Part shown: positions 27,101 to 39,672 of the stretch, piece after piece
How the letters are laid out: each line of letters opens with the position of its first letter
Position numbering within the stretch: position 1 is the stretch's first letter
Assembly (NCBI RefSeq): GCF_027744825.2
Contig: NC_071342.1
Span: 18,192,501 to 18,256,500, forward strand
Reading direction: 5' to 3'
Length of the DNA stretch: 64,000 nt
From: Synchiropus splendidus
Lineage: Eukaryota > Chordata > Actinopteri > Syngnathiformes > Callionymidae
Program-made: the position numbers and the translations under genes
Notes under the pieces: generated by a model
What the model saw: only the letters and a program-made list of their open reading frames with translations
What the model was told of the DNA's origin: nothing
Database searches by the model: none

Positions 27101-30100
27101 CACGCATTCAACATGCCATATGACTATCTTCCGGTTAGTTAGCATACAAACAAATGCATCTAAAAGTTGGGGAAGCTTTCACTTTTAGCCCTAATGCTGA
27201 TTATTGTATTTGCTAATGCCCTCCGTTGTTCATTCTGCATGCACCAGTGAGACCACAGAGCTTGTAATCTCCGTTGTAGCCAAAACATCTTGAGCCACAA
27301 TCACTCGTGAAATCCACCTGAACCTCCCCCTGATATTTAATACGCATGGAATTTTGCCAGTGCATTGGAATTGGCTTAGCAAGAAACTTTTTTCTTTTTT
27401 TTTTTTGGCCATTGTGTTTTGTTAAGGTGATCACGAAGACCGGTGCCTTGATATCACCCTCTGCTCCAATTTGTATCGCTATCAGCCATTATCAATGGCT
27501 GCTGTTTAGTAAGTCCAGCTGGGGTGCAGCTTATCATCATTCAAACTGATAATTGTCAGAATGTGAGTCTAAACACTTTGTAGGAATCAATCTACATGAA
27601 CAATGTTTCAAAGTATTTTGTTCTTTTTTTTTACCAACTTTTCAACACATATTTGTACCCTGTTGTTTTTGTTGCCCTTCAGTGTCAAAGGTTTAGCTCC
27701 AGAAGTTTCCTTTATTAATTCTTCCTGTGTGTGTGTGCGCGCACACATGAGTGTGTGTCTGTGCTATTGGAGGGTTGATGAAACCTGTCAAACACAGCAG
27801 ATGACCCCTGCGGGATGTGGGGCATCTCACGCGTGCGGTACAAGACCTTTGTGCAGCTCGACAATACCATGATTTACTCTTCAAAGACAAGCTCATGATA
27901 GTATTTCATCTGCATCTTAACCCTCCTTAACCCACTCGCACTTGTATACATGAAGGTGTCAGAGGGCTGAGTGTTACACAGCAGCTCAAACAAACACAGG
28001 GCATGGGTGACACTTTATAATGTCGGCCTCTGACTGGATTGACATTTCTTACTTTAACGTCGACTGTCATCATCAGCGGGGGTTGAACAAAGCCATCATC
28101 ATCTTGTATGTTGAGGTTTCTGTTGAAAAGTGGTTCATATGAATATTAATAAGGAGACACAGGAAATAAGCTTGGCTGTGATATTACTTCCTGTTATACA
28201 AGGACAGTGCTGGGGGAGTAAAATCGTGGTGGAAAAATCATCCTTCATGTATTGTTTGCTGGAAGCGTCTGTGTCTCAAGAGAACATGTCTTACACGTCG
28301 CTGTTTCCATGCCAATTCATAACCTTGGACTGTAACACCTGCACACACAGCCACCTGCTGGAAAATAGAGATTGTCATTGATGTTCTGTTGTTGAGATCA
28401 ATTGTTAATAGAGGTAATGAAAAGCTATGCATTTGCTCAACAGCCGTGTTTTACAAGCACTTTATACACAACCAAAATGTTATCATGCGTTTACACTTTG
28501 AATAGATAAGCAGTCCTCCGTGATAGATCTCTTCAAGTTTCACCAAAAGAAGCTGACTTCTCTCCGGTCTAATCTGAAGCCAGGCGTCTTTCTCCAGGAG
28601 CCAAACGTAGCTGCTGTCCCTCCCTCGGCATGGGGTTTCGGTCTGGGCTGCTGTAGGTTTAAGCCGCCGTCCAGCCACCACCCGGGAAGGGGGACAGATA
28701 TCTTCGTAAGTCTAGGTGAGACGGCAGAGATTAGAGCGGGAGAAATGCACGGGAATCAATCAGCCTGTGATAACCAGAGCAGCAGCGCGAGATAATGTCC
28801 AATTGTCTGTGTCACCAAGCTGACTTTGGCTTTTGGGGATGTATCCACATTACAGATTTTGAGTTGCACATTTAATCGCCCGCCTGCGGGATCTTAAACT
28901 GCCTCTGCTCCTGCCCTGTGGGTCCTTGAATTCACAGCTGGTTTGAAGATGACGGACAGTTTTATCATGAAAATGGGTTTTATTAAATAATTCATTTGCA
29001 AGGAATATTTAATCATGGCCGTTTAATGGAAAGTTATTATAAGAAAATTGACCTTTTACTACATATTGGGGCTTAAAAAACAACCAAAATAAATGATTTC
29101 ATTAGATTAGAAAGCCTTTATTCTGGGGAAATTCCATAAACTTCCCCCAAAAATGAAGAAGTCGTGCAGTTGAGGGTCATCTTACGTGGCCCATAAGGGC
29201 CTTTAGGTGAGTTAACTTTGCTCAAATATCAATGAGTACCGGTTTAAAGTGCACCTATTGATGTGTAATTGAGTTTGACACCTCTGTGTGAATAGTTGTT
29301 TTCCTCCTTTTCTGAGTCGAAACTATCTGTGCGAGGGTTAGTTCATTTTCAAAGCACATTCCTATAATCACTTTGCACATCTGGCCGTACAGATAAGACG
29401 CTCTGCAGGAAGTTGTAGTGCATGATGAGTTCCTGAGTGAGCAAAATGACACTTTACTGCCGAGGGCTTGAAGGATGCAGAGAAGGAAAGGGATGTGGAT
29501 TATATCTTCCCCACAGACGAGGGCCAGTGACACTATAAAGACCATGTCATGGCCTGGGTCGCACTTGGCGCCTCACGGATGAATGGAGTCTCTTTCACTC
29601 AGCGCTGCCTTCCCACTGCGTTTTTATTCCAGTTCACATTATTACTGATGCTCCCGCTCAGATCATGTTATTGCTGTATTACTGCTGGTGCTTCCCCATT
29701 GGTCCAGCACAGTAGTTCTGGTCTGTCTTCTACTGTTTTGGATGCCTCAGCGTAGCAGGCAGTGCAGCGCAGGGCAATTAGGCGATTAGACGCCCTCAAT
29801 GAGTGTTGTTTGAAATAGCAGCCTGTGTTGTTTTAGTGGGGGAGCAGCGTCACTCAGACCTCATCCAACTGGGAAGCACAGGGGGAGGAGCACTTTCACA
29901 CTTAGTGATACTTTGCTGATCGAGTAACAAAGCGGGCCATCAAACACCAGGACACCACATAAAGTGGAACGTTACGACTTTCCCGCTTCCAACTCCTGCA
30001 TCACTCGGACGCCTTCTTCTTCTTCTTCCTATTCTTCCACCCCCTCGCCTGCACTGTCTGCTCAGCTTCATCCTTTTTTGTTGACCAATAAAACAATAGC

Positions 30101-33100
30101 AGGCTCTAATGCTGTGCTGGGTTTCACACCGATGCCAGCCCATGAGAAACCTGTGTATCATCCAGGGATTCAGGCATCGTTTCGCCTCTCACTTGCCTGC
30201 AGGCATCTTCTTATCTCTTCTCTTTCACACGGCAGCATCCCCGGTACGCACGCTCCTTCATCTCAGTCTGCTGGGCAACTTCAAAACTGTGGTTCAGCCT
30301 TCTGGCTGCTGTGAGTTGATGCGCATCACTGTTCTCAGTAAACACTCTTATCGATGGCCACGGTCATAACACACAAATATAAATGCTAGTGAGACCTCAC
30401 TGCTCAATACCAACTTTGTGATAAACTTCAAGCGAAAACAGCTAAGCCATATTTGATGCACGATCATAGGGTGGTGTCACACACCTGGTGGGAAGTCTTA
30501 TTCGACGGGGAGACCATCTGCAGCTATGGTTTGTTTTGTTTGTTGGAAGGTTATGTAACCGACACAAGGATGTTGGTGTTATGGAGAAGCTTATCATTGT
30601 TTCTTTAGATAGTAACACAGTGTAAGGTTACATTCAGAGTAGATGGTGAAGGCACTTCATCCACTTTAGAGTGGATTGTGGAGTGCTGTCGAGTCATTTT
30701 CATCCAAGTGGCAAAATTACCTGCATAGATTCGATGACTTTTTCTAGATGGTAAAAGGATACAAAATTATGGGAAGTTTAAACTTGGTGTTTTATAATTT
30801 AGATTTGTTTCCCCTTTGGGTTTTGTTTTGTTGATGTTACCAAGACAGCAGACCCCTTTTACATGAATTGGGCTGCTTTTAGAATAACAACTTAATATGC
30901 TGGTTAAATGGCCTTGAGAAAAATAAAAACCTCTACTATCTCGACTCCTCGGCTCAGTGGAAGAAAGCAAAGCATTGCTTTACATCTAGTTTGTAGGCTA
31001 TTTTGCTGATTGTATGTGAACTGCGCTTTGTAGTGTTGCCTTTTAATGTTTGTGTTGTGTTGGGTTTAGGCTTGTGTTATTCATAAAACCTTTTTCCATG
31101 AATGAATTGGTTTTTAAAAATATGACTATGGATTCTCACATCTCATCTTTTTCTTAATAATTTGTTGAATATGTGGTTTATTACAGTTTTACTTCACATA
31201 TGCACGTTATTGTTGTGATTTCCTGTATATGTCGTCATACAAGCTTTGACCATCATAGATTAGAATTTTAATCTCAATTAAATGGCAAATTTCTCACACA
31301 TTTTGTATCTGTTCTAGAAGCTTTTATCAACACCAGAGCGGCCATTAATGCTTACAATGTTGTGCTTTTAGCATGTTTTTGAACCTTTTCAGTGCCCCTG
31401 AGGAATGTCCACAATCTGTTATTTTTGGGTTGTTGTAGTAAAGTAATGTTTGCATGAGGAGAGCATTAATGCCCACTCTTGGGGTTATAACATCATAAGT
31501 TACATTTAGATTTAAAATGTCTGATTCATTTGCCATAAATCGCCAGTGAACGTTTTTATTGAGACCCCTCATTTTTACCTGAGGATTGTACTTTTTCGAT
31601 GGCTTATGGTTTCCATGGAAATATAATGGAGGTGTGGATAAAAAGCTCTATTTACTTTTGATGATGGAGTTTCTGATGGGAAGTCGGTGTGAGAGGAGTC
31701 AGTGCGGTGACAGCGGGCACTTGGGTGGTTCTGCTTCTCCTGATGATCAACTGCGCTGTAAGTCGTGCGGGGGAGCGTAATGACTTCCCCAGCTGGCCCC
31801 CTGGGACAGCGGTGCTCGTGCTCTGCACCTCTCCTGGCTGCTTCAAGCCTCAATCATGTTTGTTTAGGGAAGATTAGCAACGTAAAACCCTTACAACATC
31901 CTGAACACGCAGCGAAAGAGAGAAACGATGGAGGGCATGGCGGGAAGAGGAATGGAGATTGATGAGTCAAGTAAATGGAAGACAAACGCATTTTGTTAAG
32001 AAGGTTTAGACAAAACTGGAAATGAAAGACACGTTTATACAGTATCTGCTGGTGTCTTCTTTTACCACGTCCCCCCCAAGATTTGGGTTCTCTAGATATA
32101 TATGACTAGGACATTGTAATTTTGTTATTATTTATCACGTCTGATATAGAAATATCTGTTTTGATTTCAGAGCCAACATTGGAATCTTGGAAAATTCTAT
32201 TCTTTCGGTATCTAGTTACATGTATTGCCAGTATTACATCGTGAAGTGGATTTGTGTCCTAAAATTACGTCGTGGAAATGTAAATTTTAATATCCTTCTT
32301 TTAAAAGGTACATTTTTGATTGTATTTTTATTGGAGAAAAGAGTCAAATACTTAGTTTTCTAAATTTAATTTCTTTACTCCTAAAAGTTAGATTTTACTG
32401 TTGAGCCTTTCACTGAAAATGTTCTGATTTAAGTTTTGAAAAATCACTGTCATTCTGCTCTCTTTCACATTCCACTCATCCTCTACTGTAATGTCTCCTC
32501 TATTTTATGTATATTTATATTTTCTGTCTCCTTTTGTGTAAGTTTCCGAGTGTTCAGGCTTCAGGTGTTGCTGTGTGTGAGTGTGTGTGCAGACGCAGGA
32601 AACAGATGTGCAGTGATATGAGCTGAGGAAGACTACCTTCACTGAGCAGCTACTTCCTGTGAAACTTTTAAATCATGCCTGCTCATGATAAGACGGCTTT
32701 TTAATGATCACAGCACTTCTTTTATGCTGTGCCAACTTTATGAAACCTTGATATAAAAATAAGAGCTTGGGCAAAAGAGGAGTTTTTTAAAGTATATTTT
32801 TAGTTTTAAGTGCGTGGATAGGCTCGTAAATTACGACTGTAAAGTAGGCCATCCTTGGAAAGCTGTGCGGGTCGTGCTCATGATGACGGGAAGAGGTTCC
32901 TGACCTGCTTATACTTGTATATTTCTGTGTATTTCTCGATGATAACACTGACCTCTGGAACACTTATCTTTGCAGCCCCTGTCCGGAGCAAGGAATGGGG
33001 GATGAATTTAACCTCATGGATCATTCAGACTTGTACATCTTAGATTTCTGTGAGTATTTCTTCTGTTTTACACTGTTCATTTGTTTTTGTTTTTTTGACT

Positions 33101-35222
33101 ATATTACATGTTCCTATTCATTGACTTCATGGTTTGGGGTTTGTCTCCTCCACATGAGCCCAATGGAAGGGCACACACTTCAGGAGACCTGTGTCCTTCT
33201 GGTCACTGCTTGATAACTGCATATATTGAAGAGCACTTTGTCTTCAAGTATTTATCTGGCATTGACTGACAAATTATCACAATGTATCAGGAGTTGTTAG
33301 TTCCATGTGGCTCAATTTCCAAGTAACAAATGAATGCTTTCACTTCAGAGAGGATCAATGTGATTTGTCTCTGACTCATTTTCTTCTCTATTTTCAGGCC
33401 CCAATTTAAAGACTTTATGCAAAATAGCTGTAATTCAATACAGTCTGGAGCAGTCGGGACTCCCCCATGATATCAGGTCAGACTCAAGTGCACGTCATTG
33501 TTGTGACTTTGTGGTAAAATTCTAAGCTTTTTTTCTGTGGCATCTACATTTCGGTTCCCTGTTGCTTTGTCTTATTGAACAGAAACCTTTATGACTCATA
33601 ATATATAGTATATTGGCAGGAATCTGGTGATGTGATACGTATTGCGACACAAGAATGATATGATATATCGCGATATATGTCTCTGCTACCATTTGAATAA
33701 AACTAAAGGGGAAAGAATGAATTACTCAATGCTTATAAGTGGTGGGAACTTCAATGGACTCAAACACATTTCCAAGTATTTCTTGAACAAATCTTGCTGT
33801 TGTGGTCTTAAATATTGATGCAGGATGATGCCATCAGATATCATGATGTTTCAGTGCATCAGTATTTCCTTACGTCCATGCTCACTGTACTGGAATATTG
33901 TGCTAATTTTGACTATTTTTTCCCTCTCTGTCCCCAGATATCAATTTGGTTGTAAATATGATTTAAATATGAACTGCCAGAAAGGTGTTTTTAAAAGTAC
34001 TAATCGCTGCACTAACTCCTTGCCACCTGGCGAGAGCCCACTTCACTGCGCAGCTGTGTGTCTAACCCCTCCAGGGTCCTTCAGCAGGGTCACGGGAGCA
34101 CGGTTAACTCCCTTTGCCCCACACTGGCATCAGCGGTGCCCAGCTCCGCTCTTAAGCACGCGCACGCTCGACGCACAAACGAACAAAGCAATCGAGAGGG
34201 AGTAAGTGTGAAACCAGAGCCAGTGATAACAATCTGGAGCTCAACCTCTGACCTGTCATCAGGTCAGCACTAGACCCTGTTGTCAGGCCCCTGCTCCTGG
34301 ATCTCATGTTACATTGATGGCTTCCCTCGTCCTGTCACTAGGACTGGATGGAGGGCAATCAGCCCGGAATAAATACCTCTTTTCAGGGTGACGGTACCAG
34401 TGGCATTCTGATGGAATCTGGGCACCCAGATATGAGAAATATAATACATGCCGTTTAAACTCTACACTTGTTTATATAGTAATATATAATTCATACATCT
34501 GATCTGTAAAATTACAGTAATTTCTGGACCATAAGATGGTATTTTTTCTTTGGGTCTGAAGCCTGCGGCTTGTACAACGTGGCTAATATATGGGTTTTTA
34601 CAGGCTAAAGAGCATCATGCTGCCAAAATATTGACGTGAAATCGATGAAATCTCAGGTGTTTTATTCAGCATAAAGCGCTCAAACCGCGCTGTTTTCGCC
34701 CGTTTGTCCGCCACTCCGCCAACTGCAGCTGACACCACCTGTGGTGTCGGAACTTCACACATGACCGAACAGTGCATTTTGAGCTCATGATTCAAGTTAA
34801 GAACATTGCCGAGTTTGTTTCATGAGCCAGTCTTCATGCTGGAGCCTGTTTTCAAAACTAGTTTAGGAGTGATCCTCATGCATTTTTGAGTTGGCTGCAC
34901 CAGTCAACTGTCTACGGCGCAGACAGCACCACTGCTCCTTATGTGGCTTATGTATGAACAAGATCTATTTTCCTTCTTAAACTTAATGGGTGTGGGTAAA
35001 TATTCTGTGTGAATATTTGTTGAGCCATTTCTTTTGTGCGTTTCTAGAAGTTTTCCATGACAAAGAAGTGCTCTGCCGTCGTTGCAGAGCTGCTTGTGTT
35101 GCATATAAAAGAGAAGTGTGTGTCTCTAATAACGGTGTTGGGCTTGTTGTTCCAGGTGGGAACTGGCTGCCATGACAACCAACAGCAACATCAGTCGGCC
35201 AATCTTCTCCTCCCACGGCTGA
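18194..35222 (+). CDS. klhdc3: Kelch domain-containing protein 3, CRL2 C-degron receptor
   Basis: Ten coding exons: 18194-18347, 19346-19522, 19940-20055, 20130-20201, 21277-21490, 21714-21800, 23019-23127, 32976-33049, 33398-33476, 35156-35222. All junctions are GT/AG and phases agree. The sum is 1149 bases, 382 residues, the length I recall for the human protein. Start MLRWSVHLEGGPRRVNHAAV is the conserved N-terminus; an in-frame GTG 24 bases earlier is not used. Six kelch blades are visible by their GG turns: SFGGYCSGEDY, LWGGRNDTEG, YIFGGYEQLAD, FVFGGRADRFG, YIFGGYNARLD, ILFGGTSPCPE. After the propeller comes LKTLCKIAVIQY (BC-box-like) and LPHDIRWEL (Cul2-box-like), as expected for a substrate receptor that joins elongin B/C and CUL2. 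The family binds substrates through C-terminal glycine degrons. The protein itself ends SSHG. Intron 7 is 9.8 kb; the others are 0.07-1.7 kb. Confidence 0.95.
20244..20531. mobile_element. hAT-like MITE in klhdc3 intron 4
   Basis: A segment of about 288 bases bounded by CAGGGCTGTGACAA on the left and TTGCTGCAGCCCTA on the right, imperfect inverted repeats of the CAGGGCTGCAAC type typical of fish hAT MITEs. The right part has the usual GTCGACTACGTCGAC-like core (20501-20515). No clean 8-base target duplication was found. Confidence 0.65.
22600..22613 (+). promoter_or_regulatory. CTCF-consensus-like site in klhdc3 intron 6
   Basis: CCACTAGATGGCAC fits the CTCF core CCASYAGRKGGCRS at every position. 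Occupancy is unknown. Confidence 0.35.
23128..32975 (+). other. klhdc3 intron 7 (9.8 kb), no other gene seen
   Basis: The largest intron, between GGAACCAG|GTAGG and TTTGCAG|CCCC. No nested coding exon or RNA gene was recognised on either strand. It contains short low-complexity tracts and an alternating purine-pyrimidine stretch at 27726-27748. Confidence 0.6.
33590..33690. mobile_element. Possible hAT-type MITE fragment in klhdc3 intron 9
   Basis: GTGATACGTATTGCGACACA followed by a GATATATCGCGATATAT core resembles the CGATATATCGCGATAT-rich ends of common fish MITEs. Boundaries are not defined. Confidence 0.3.
34518..34800. mobile_element. Degenerate fish MITE in klhdc3 intron 9
   Basis: GGACCATAAGATGGTA, then CCTGCGGCTTGTACAACGTG, then a short spacer and ATATGGGTTTTT, resemble the end of an abundant teleost DNA-transposon repeat family that reads GGACTATAAGCCGC...CCTGCGGCTTATACAACG. 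The copy is diverged and the far end is unclear. The superfamily is uncertain; pogo-like is my guess. Confidence 0.45.
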
Positions 35223-35321
35223 TGTCGCTGAACGTCAAGCAGAACAAGAACAATTCATTGCTCAGTACAGAGTGTGTTCTGAGGATTGTTTTTTTCTTTA
35301 TGGGGGTTGGATTAATCAAAC

Positions 35322-35327
35322 AATAAA
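35322..35327 (+). terminator. Candidate klhdc3 poly(A) signal
   Basis: The first AATAAA after the stop codon, 100 bases downstream, implying a short 3' UTR. Confidence 0.5.
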
Positions 35328-35344
35328 TTCCATTCCAGACCACA

Positions 35345-37260
35345 ACCTCCTGCTTAGAACTCTCGGAATCTCACACTCACAGACTCTTTTTTTTTTTAAA
35401 TTTTTTTTTTTTATTCCTTCTTCCCTCCCCTTCTCCATTTTAGTCTCTCTATTAATCCAATCCGCCTTTGATAATCATGGATTGCTAAGCACAAAGACTT
35501 GAGCCAAAGGTCTTGAGCGATTTGGATGGCAGAAGTCGCACTCTTAACAAAGTGAACAATTCTCCGATGTGTTGAAACCTTCACAACCTTTGATGCCCAG
35601 AGTGACTCACTTCAGGAGACTTCTGTTTGCTTTGCTTCTGAGCTCTGCCCAGTGCTTGTGTGTCCGGATTCTAAATGGCCTCCGTCGCTGAACGCACCCT
35701 CGTGCTGTCAAAAGCCGACCCAAGTCGACGCTGCAGTGTAAATGAAGAAATGTAACGAAGAAGATTCTAGCGCTGAAGTCTGGTCCGTATAACCGAGTGG
35801 TCTATAAGGTGCCTCTACTTTAATTTATCTCAAAAATGAATCAAGACTTCTGACTGTTTAGAAGTGTTTTATCTGTCCTAACTGTACTAACCTGAAGATT
35901 TCCAGTGCTGCGAGTGCTCTAGCTAGCTCCCACCTTCACGTGGACATTTACAGAACAGAAATTTGACTCTTTTTTTTTGTGCCTTTTTGAACCCCATAGT
36001 GCACCAGATCAAGGAAAAGTCCAGCGATGACAAATTGAATAAGCTTAACGTCGATTCAGGAGTGAAACCGCACGGTAAAGTTCTTCCATTTTACATGTAG
36101 AAACCCATGATCAAAAGTAGAATGATCTTTGGTTTCACCTGATCAAAGTTTATCCGCTTGATTTGTGCGGAGATGCAACTTTATTGAATCTTTTGAAGGC
36201 TGTAGATCCCTGTTAGATAGTTTAGTAGCGTAAAGCCATGTATATTGAGTCGTCCAGTTCTGATAGGATCACCGAACCTTATTTAAGGTCAGAGACAAAT
36301 CGGGGTCAGGTTGACCACCTTGTGTTTTCATCAGTTCCATCTACCTCCCGCAGTATAATGAGAAAGTTCTTATTAGCGCCCAGAAAAAAAAAAGCCTTGT
36401 ATGTGTTGTATACTTCGAGTTCTTACAGTTCAGTGCCAAAACTATAACTGCTGTAAACAGTGACTGTAAACAATCAGATGAAGGTCCACACTCATGAATG
36501 AACTTTGAGACAATCTAGAGTTGAAGAGCAGGTGGCCGCGATTCAAACAATATTTCAGAACAAACTAACAGTAAATATTGTGATAATCATTTTAGAATGA
36601 AATTGCAGGTCATGGTCTTGTTGTGTTCTGTATGGGTGTTTTATTTAAGAGAAATAAAAAAAATGAACTGACACCCATGTGATGCTCTTAAAACACGCTG
36701 GCTACAGGCGAGCGTTTTGTGTGACGAATTTGTACTTTGGAGAGTGACTGTTGCTTTGCTGAAGAATGAAACCCTCCAGTGTTTGTTGAACTGACTACAA
36801 TATACACCAAGTGTTTCAGAGGGTTCTCGCCAAGGCCAGGCCTCACATCAAGGCTGTGTTTGAGGTGTCAGATCTTAACAGTTACATTGACCAACCAGTG
36901 GGGGAAGCGTGACGCGACATCACAGACCTCAGTCCTTCGGCTTGCTTTTTTTTTTAAGATCTATTTTTATTCCTCTCTGGTGAAGGTTATGGTGGCGGTC
37001 TCCAACTTTTGAGGAAATCTTTGGGCAATGAAATAAAAGTCGCCAAGAAACATTTGTGTTAACTAACAACAAGTCTCTCCTCTGGTGGTTTATTAAAGAA
37101 CAAAATGCTGAATGGATTCTCATCAATCCACACATTTTATTTTTGTTCTTCCTCCCTTTTTCGGTCAGGACTTTACTGTGCAATATACTTTATATAACAA
37201 TGACAATAAAATACATGAGACAATGATTTGGTGTGTGCTACTGTTTATTGGGAGCTATTG
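35345..37260. other. Intergenic, no gene recognised
   Basis: Spacer after klhdc3 with a T-rich tract at 35388-35415. No conserved ORF was recognised. Confidence 0.5.
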
Positions 37261-37261
37261 G

Positions 37262-37320
37262 ACGGATCTTGAATCCATCCATCCATCATCCAAGGTGGGT
37301 CGCAGGGGCAGCACCTGAAG
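37262..37320 (-). mobile_element. Fragment of the common fish ATCC-tailed retroposon
   Basis: ATCCATCCATCCATCATCC followed by GTGGGTCGCAGGGGCAGC matches, in reverse, the 3' tail region of a very common teleost SINE-like repeat (GGGTCGCGGGGG...GCTGG next to ATCC repeats). Confidence 0.5.
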
Positions 37321-37439
37321 GAAAGAGGCCCACGCTGGTGACCAAACTGTACACACAACACTGAAGAATAGTCAGACAACACAAGTTGATTTTGTATAGC
37401 AAAAGAAATGGTTCAAATTGTTCGAAATGAATCAAGAAA

Positions 37440-37700
37440 TGAATGTTCACTAGTAGCACCAGTTGACATACAGTTATACTAGTGCTCCTAGTGAACTAAA
37501 AAAACTCACACAGTTCTAGATGATTATGTTGGCTCACTTGTATCACCTGGTCTCACAATAAAAACGTCACGAGAAAAACTATTTTTTGTTTACTACGAGT
37601 TCTAGTAGACAACAAAAACGTTAACTTGAACGACAAGTCAACAGTTTTTGGTTTACTAGCACTACTAGTAAAACCGACCCCTACACTAGTAGCACCAGGT
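37440..37700 (-). repeat. ACTAGT-rich element, inverted copy
   Basis: Contains four ACTAGT motifs in short palindromes (for example GTTCACTAGTAGCAC facing GTGCTCCTAGTGAACT). Its reverse complement matches the plus-strand block at 40573-40850: the 37590-37675 part pairs with 40573-40660, and the 37440-37500 part with 40795-40850. Confidence 0.8.
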
Positions 37701-37904
37701 GACCTAATGCAAAAGTAGCCTGGACCCAGCCGGACAGTTGGAACGCCGTTCAGGAGACATCCTGACTAGAGCCACCTCAACAGTGGAGCAGTGGCTCTAC
37801 TGTGAGAGTCCAATTCAGTCATTTGGATTTGGATTTCAGCTGTTTGTTTTTTGTTTTGTTTTGTCACATCAAACATGTTGCAGTTGACCTCATCCGTCCT
37901 GTAG

Positions 37905-37985
37905 TGAGATCCGCGTTACAGGGCGGCAGGACGGGGTCACCCCGGGAAGGTCACCGGTCCGTCACTGGACACATGAAGACACGAC
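37905..37985 (-). mobile_element. Fragment of the common fish SINE-like repeat, reverse
   Basis: GGGGTCACCCCGGGAAGGTC, then ACCGGTCCGTCACTGGACAC, is a diverged reverse form of the widespread CAGGGTGACCTGTCCAGT-type segment. Only a short piece remains. Confidence 0.4.
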
Positions 37986-39360
37986 TCTTACAGGTCTCAT
38001 CAAAGTTCTTCTTCCATAAACTTTGAATTTTAATGCCGCCTCGCAAAAACTCAACGTCTCCTCTGAACAAACTAGAACAGGCTCCTCACTCTGATCCGCT
38101 GCATGAGCAGTGCAGCTTGTTTCCGACTCATCAGAATTCAAATCTGGACTCAACATCCAGGCCTTTGCTCATGAACAGAAGTGTAACCTCCCAAGTTGCC
38201 CATCCCTGATCACACCGTCCACCCAGACTCGTGGTTAGGAACCCAAGCCGGAGTGTCGCCTCCTGCCCGTGAAGTTGCGCTGGCAGTCTGTTCCCATCTG
38301 TCACCAGCCCGGAGCTATAAAGCCACTGTTATCTTCAGTGTTAAGTGCAGGCCACAGACGGAGGGTCAGCTTAAACTGAGCGGCTAGAGACAGCGTGTCC
38401 CGCCTGGCCCCACAGGACACAGGAAGCGAGGCCGCGCAGGGTCCCGCGTCTGGCCCCGCAGCCTGCCTCGCTCAGCAGCGCAGGCGCTGATGCCGAGACG
38501 CTCTCAGCCAAATTGCTCTCTAATTTCCCTCCAGGACTCAGACGCTCCCAGCGGTGCTTGAGAGTCAGTCTGAGGATTTGTTCAGCCTGATTTGTTTTGT
38601 CTTGTCCCACATATCACTGTCCAGCTCCTCACTCAAGTTCAGGCCGTCTCTCCCGGGCGCTGTCCGACCACCAAATTGGGGATTTGAGGCCTCAAGAGCA
38701 CCACCTGAGTCGCGGCTGTGGGAGCAGAATTTTAAGAAAGACAACACTTGATCTTCCTCATCTCTCAGCTCACGCATGCGAGGCAGGTGCAGCAGGTTTG
38801 GGTCCGAGTCGACGCCCAAAAAAAAGCCTCCCGAACCACTTGTTTGTTCTCAGCGCTGACACATCCGCGACGCTTGAAATTCACAGCCAATTTGAAACGT
38901 TTTTGATCTTCAGAAGCTGCTGTTGTTTTCAGGATGAGCTGCTTAAAAGATTTTTTGAAAAACTAGGCCTCTTTTTTTCTGGCGCTGGTCTCACCAAACG
39001 AAAACAAAAAATAAAAGTAGGTGCCCATTGCACGTTGTGCAGCGCTCACTCTCCACCAAACAACCTCATTTTGAAAGTTCCCCTGAACTGTATTGCGAAA
39101 AAGTTGGAATGACTTGAACGAAGTTTGTGGCCACAGACTTGCAAATCAGGCTTTTAAATAAACTCATTATAGGACTCACTGACATGGAAGGAGCTCATCA
39201 TCACCCCTGGTTGAATCAAAACTTGTTCTTGTTGCAGGAAACGTAGCCTTGAACTAGAACGGTGCCGCTGGGCTTTTCAAATATCATTCAAAATATAATA
39301 TAGCACACATATACTCTTCAGATAATGTCATAGCCACAAGTGTATTTGACTGGGTTTTTA
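37986..39360. other. GC-richer spacer without recognised gene
   Basis: Locally GC-rich (38360-38720), with a 171-codon open frame at 38597-39112 that resembles no known family and has no supporting signals. A TATA-like GAGCTATAAAGCCACT lies at 38309-38324. Confidence 0.4.
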
Positions 39361-39672
39361 CGATGCGTTGCGATGCGTTGCGATGCGTTGCGATGCGTTG
39401 CGATGCGGTGCGATGCGTTGCGATGCGTTGCGATGCGGTGCGTTGCGATGCGGTGCGTTGCGATGCGTTGCGTTGCGGTGCGGTGCGATGCGGTGCGTTG
39501 CGATGCGATGCGGTGCGTTGCGTTGCGTTGCGTTGCGATGCGTTGCGGTGCGGTGCGTTGCGGTGCGTTGCGTTGCGGTGCGGTGCGGTGCGGTGCGGTG
39601 CGGTGCGGTGCGGTGCGATGCGTTGCGTTGCGTTGCGTTGCGTTGCGTTGCGTTGCGATGCGATGCGATACG
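39361..39672. repeat. Pentanucleotide array, units TGCGA/TGCGT/TGCGG
   Basis: About 310 bases of 5-base units sharing TGCG with the fifth base varying among A, T and G. Because 15 bases make three units and no unit creates a stop, several frames on both strands stay open across it. These are not genes. Confidence 0.97.

Noticed and set aside
33825..34205. 126-codon ORF in klhdc3 intron 9 as an alternative exon
   Set aside because: Not related to the kelch protein and interrupts the conserved C-terminus; no acceptor/donor pair in the right phase.
38309..38324. TATA-like GAGCTATAAAGCCACT as a promoter
   Set aside because: It resembles the npas4l TATA context, but no ORF, uORF or poly(A) signal follows in a sensible arrangement.
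38597..39112. 171-codon ORF
   Set aside because: No recognisable domain, no promoter or poly(A) context, and an uneven composition typical of chance ORFs in GC-rich spacer.
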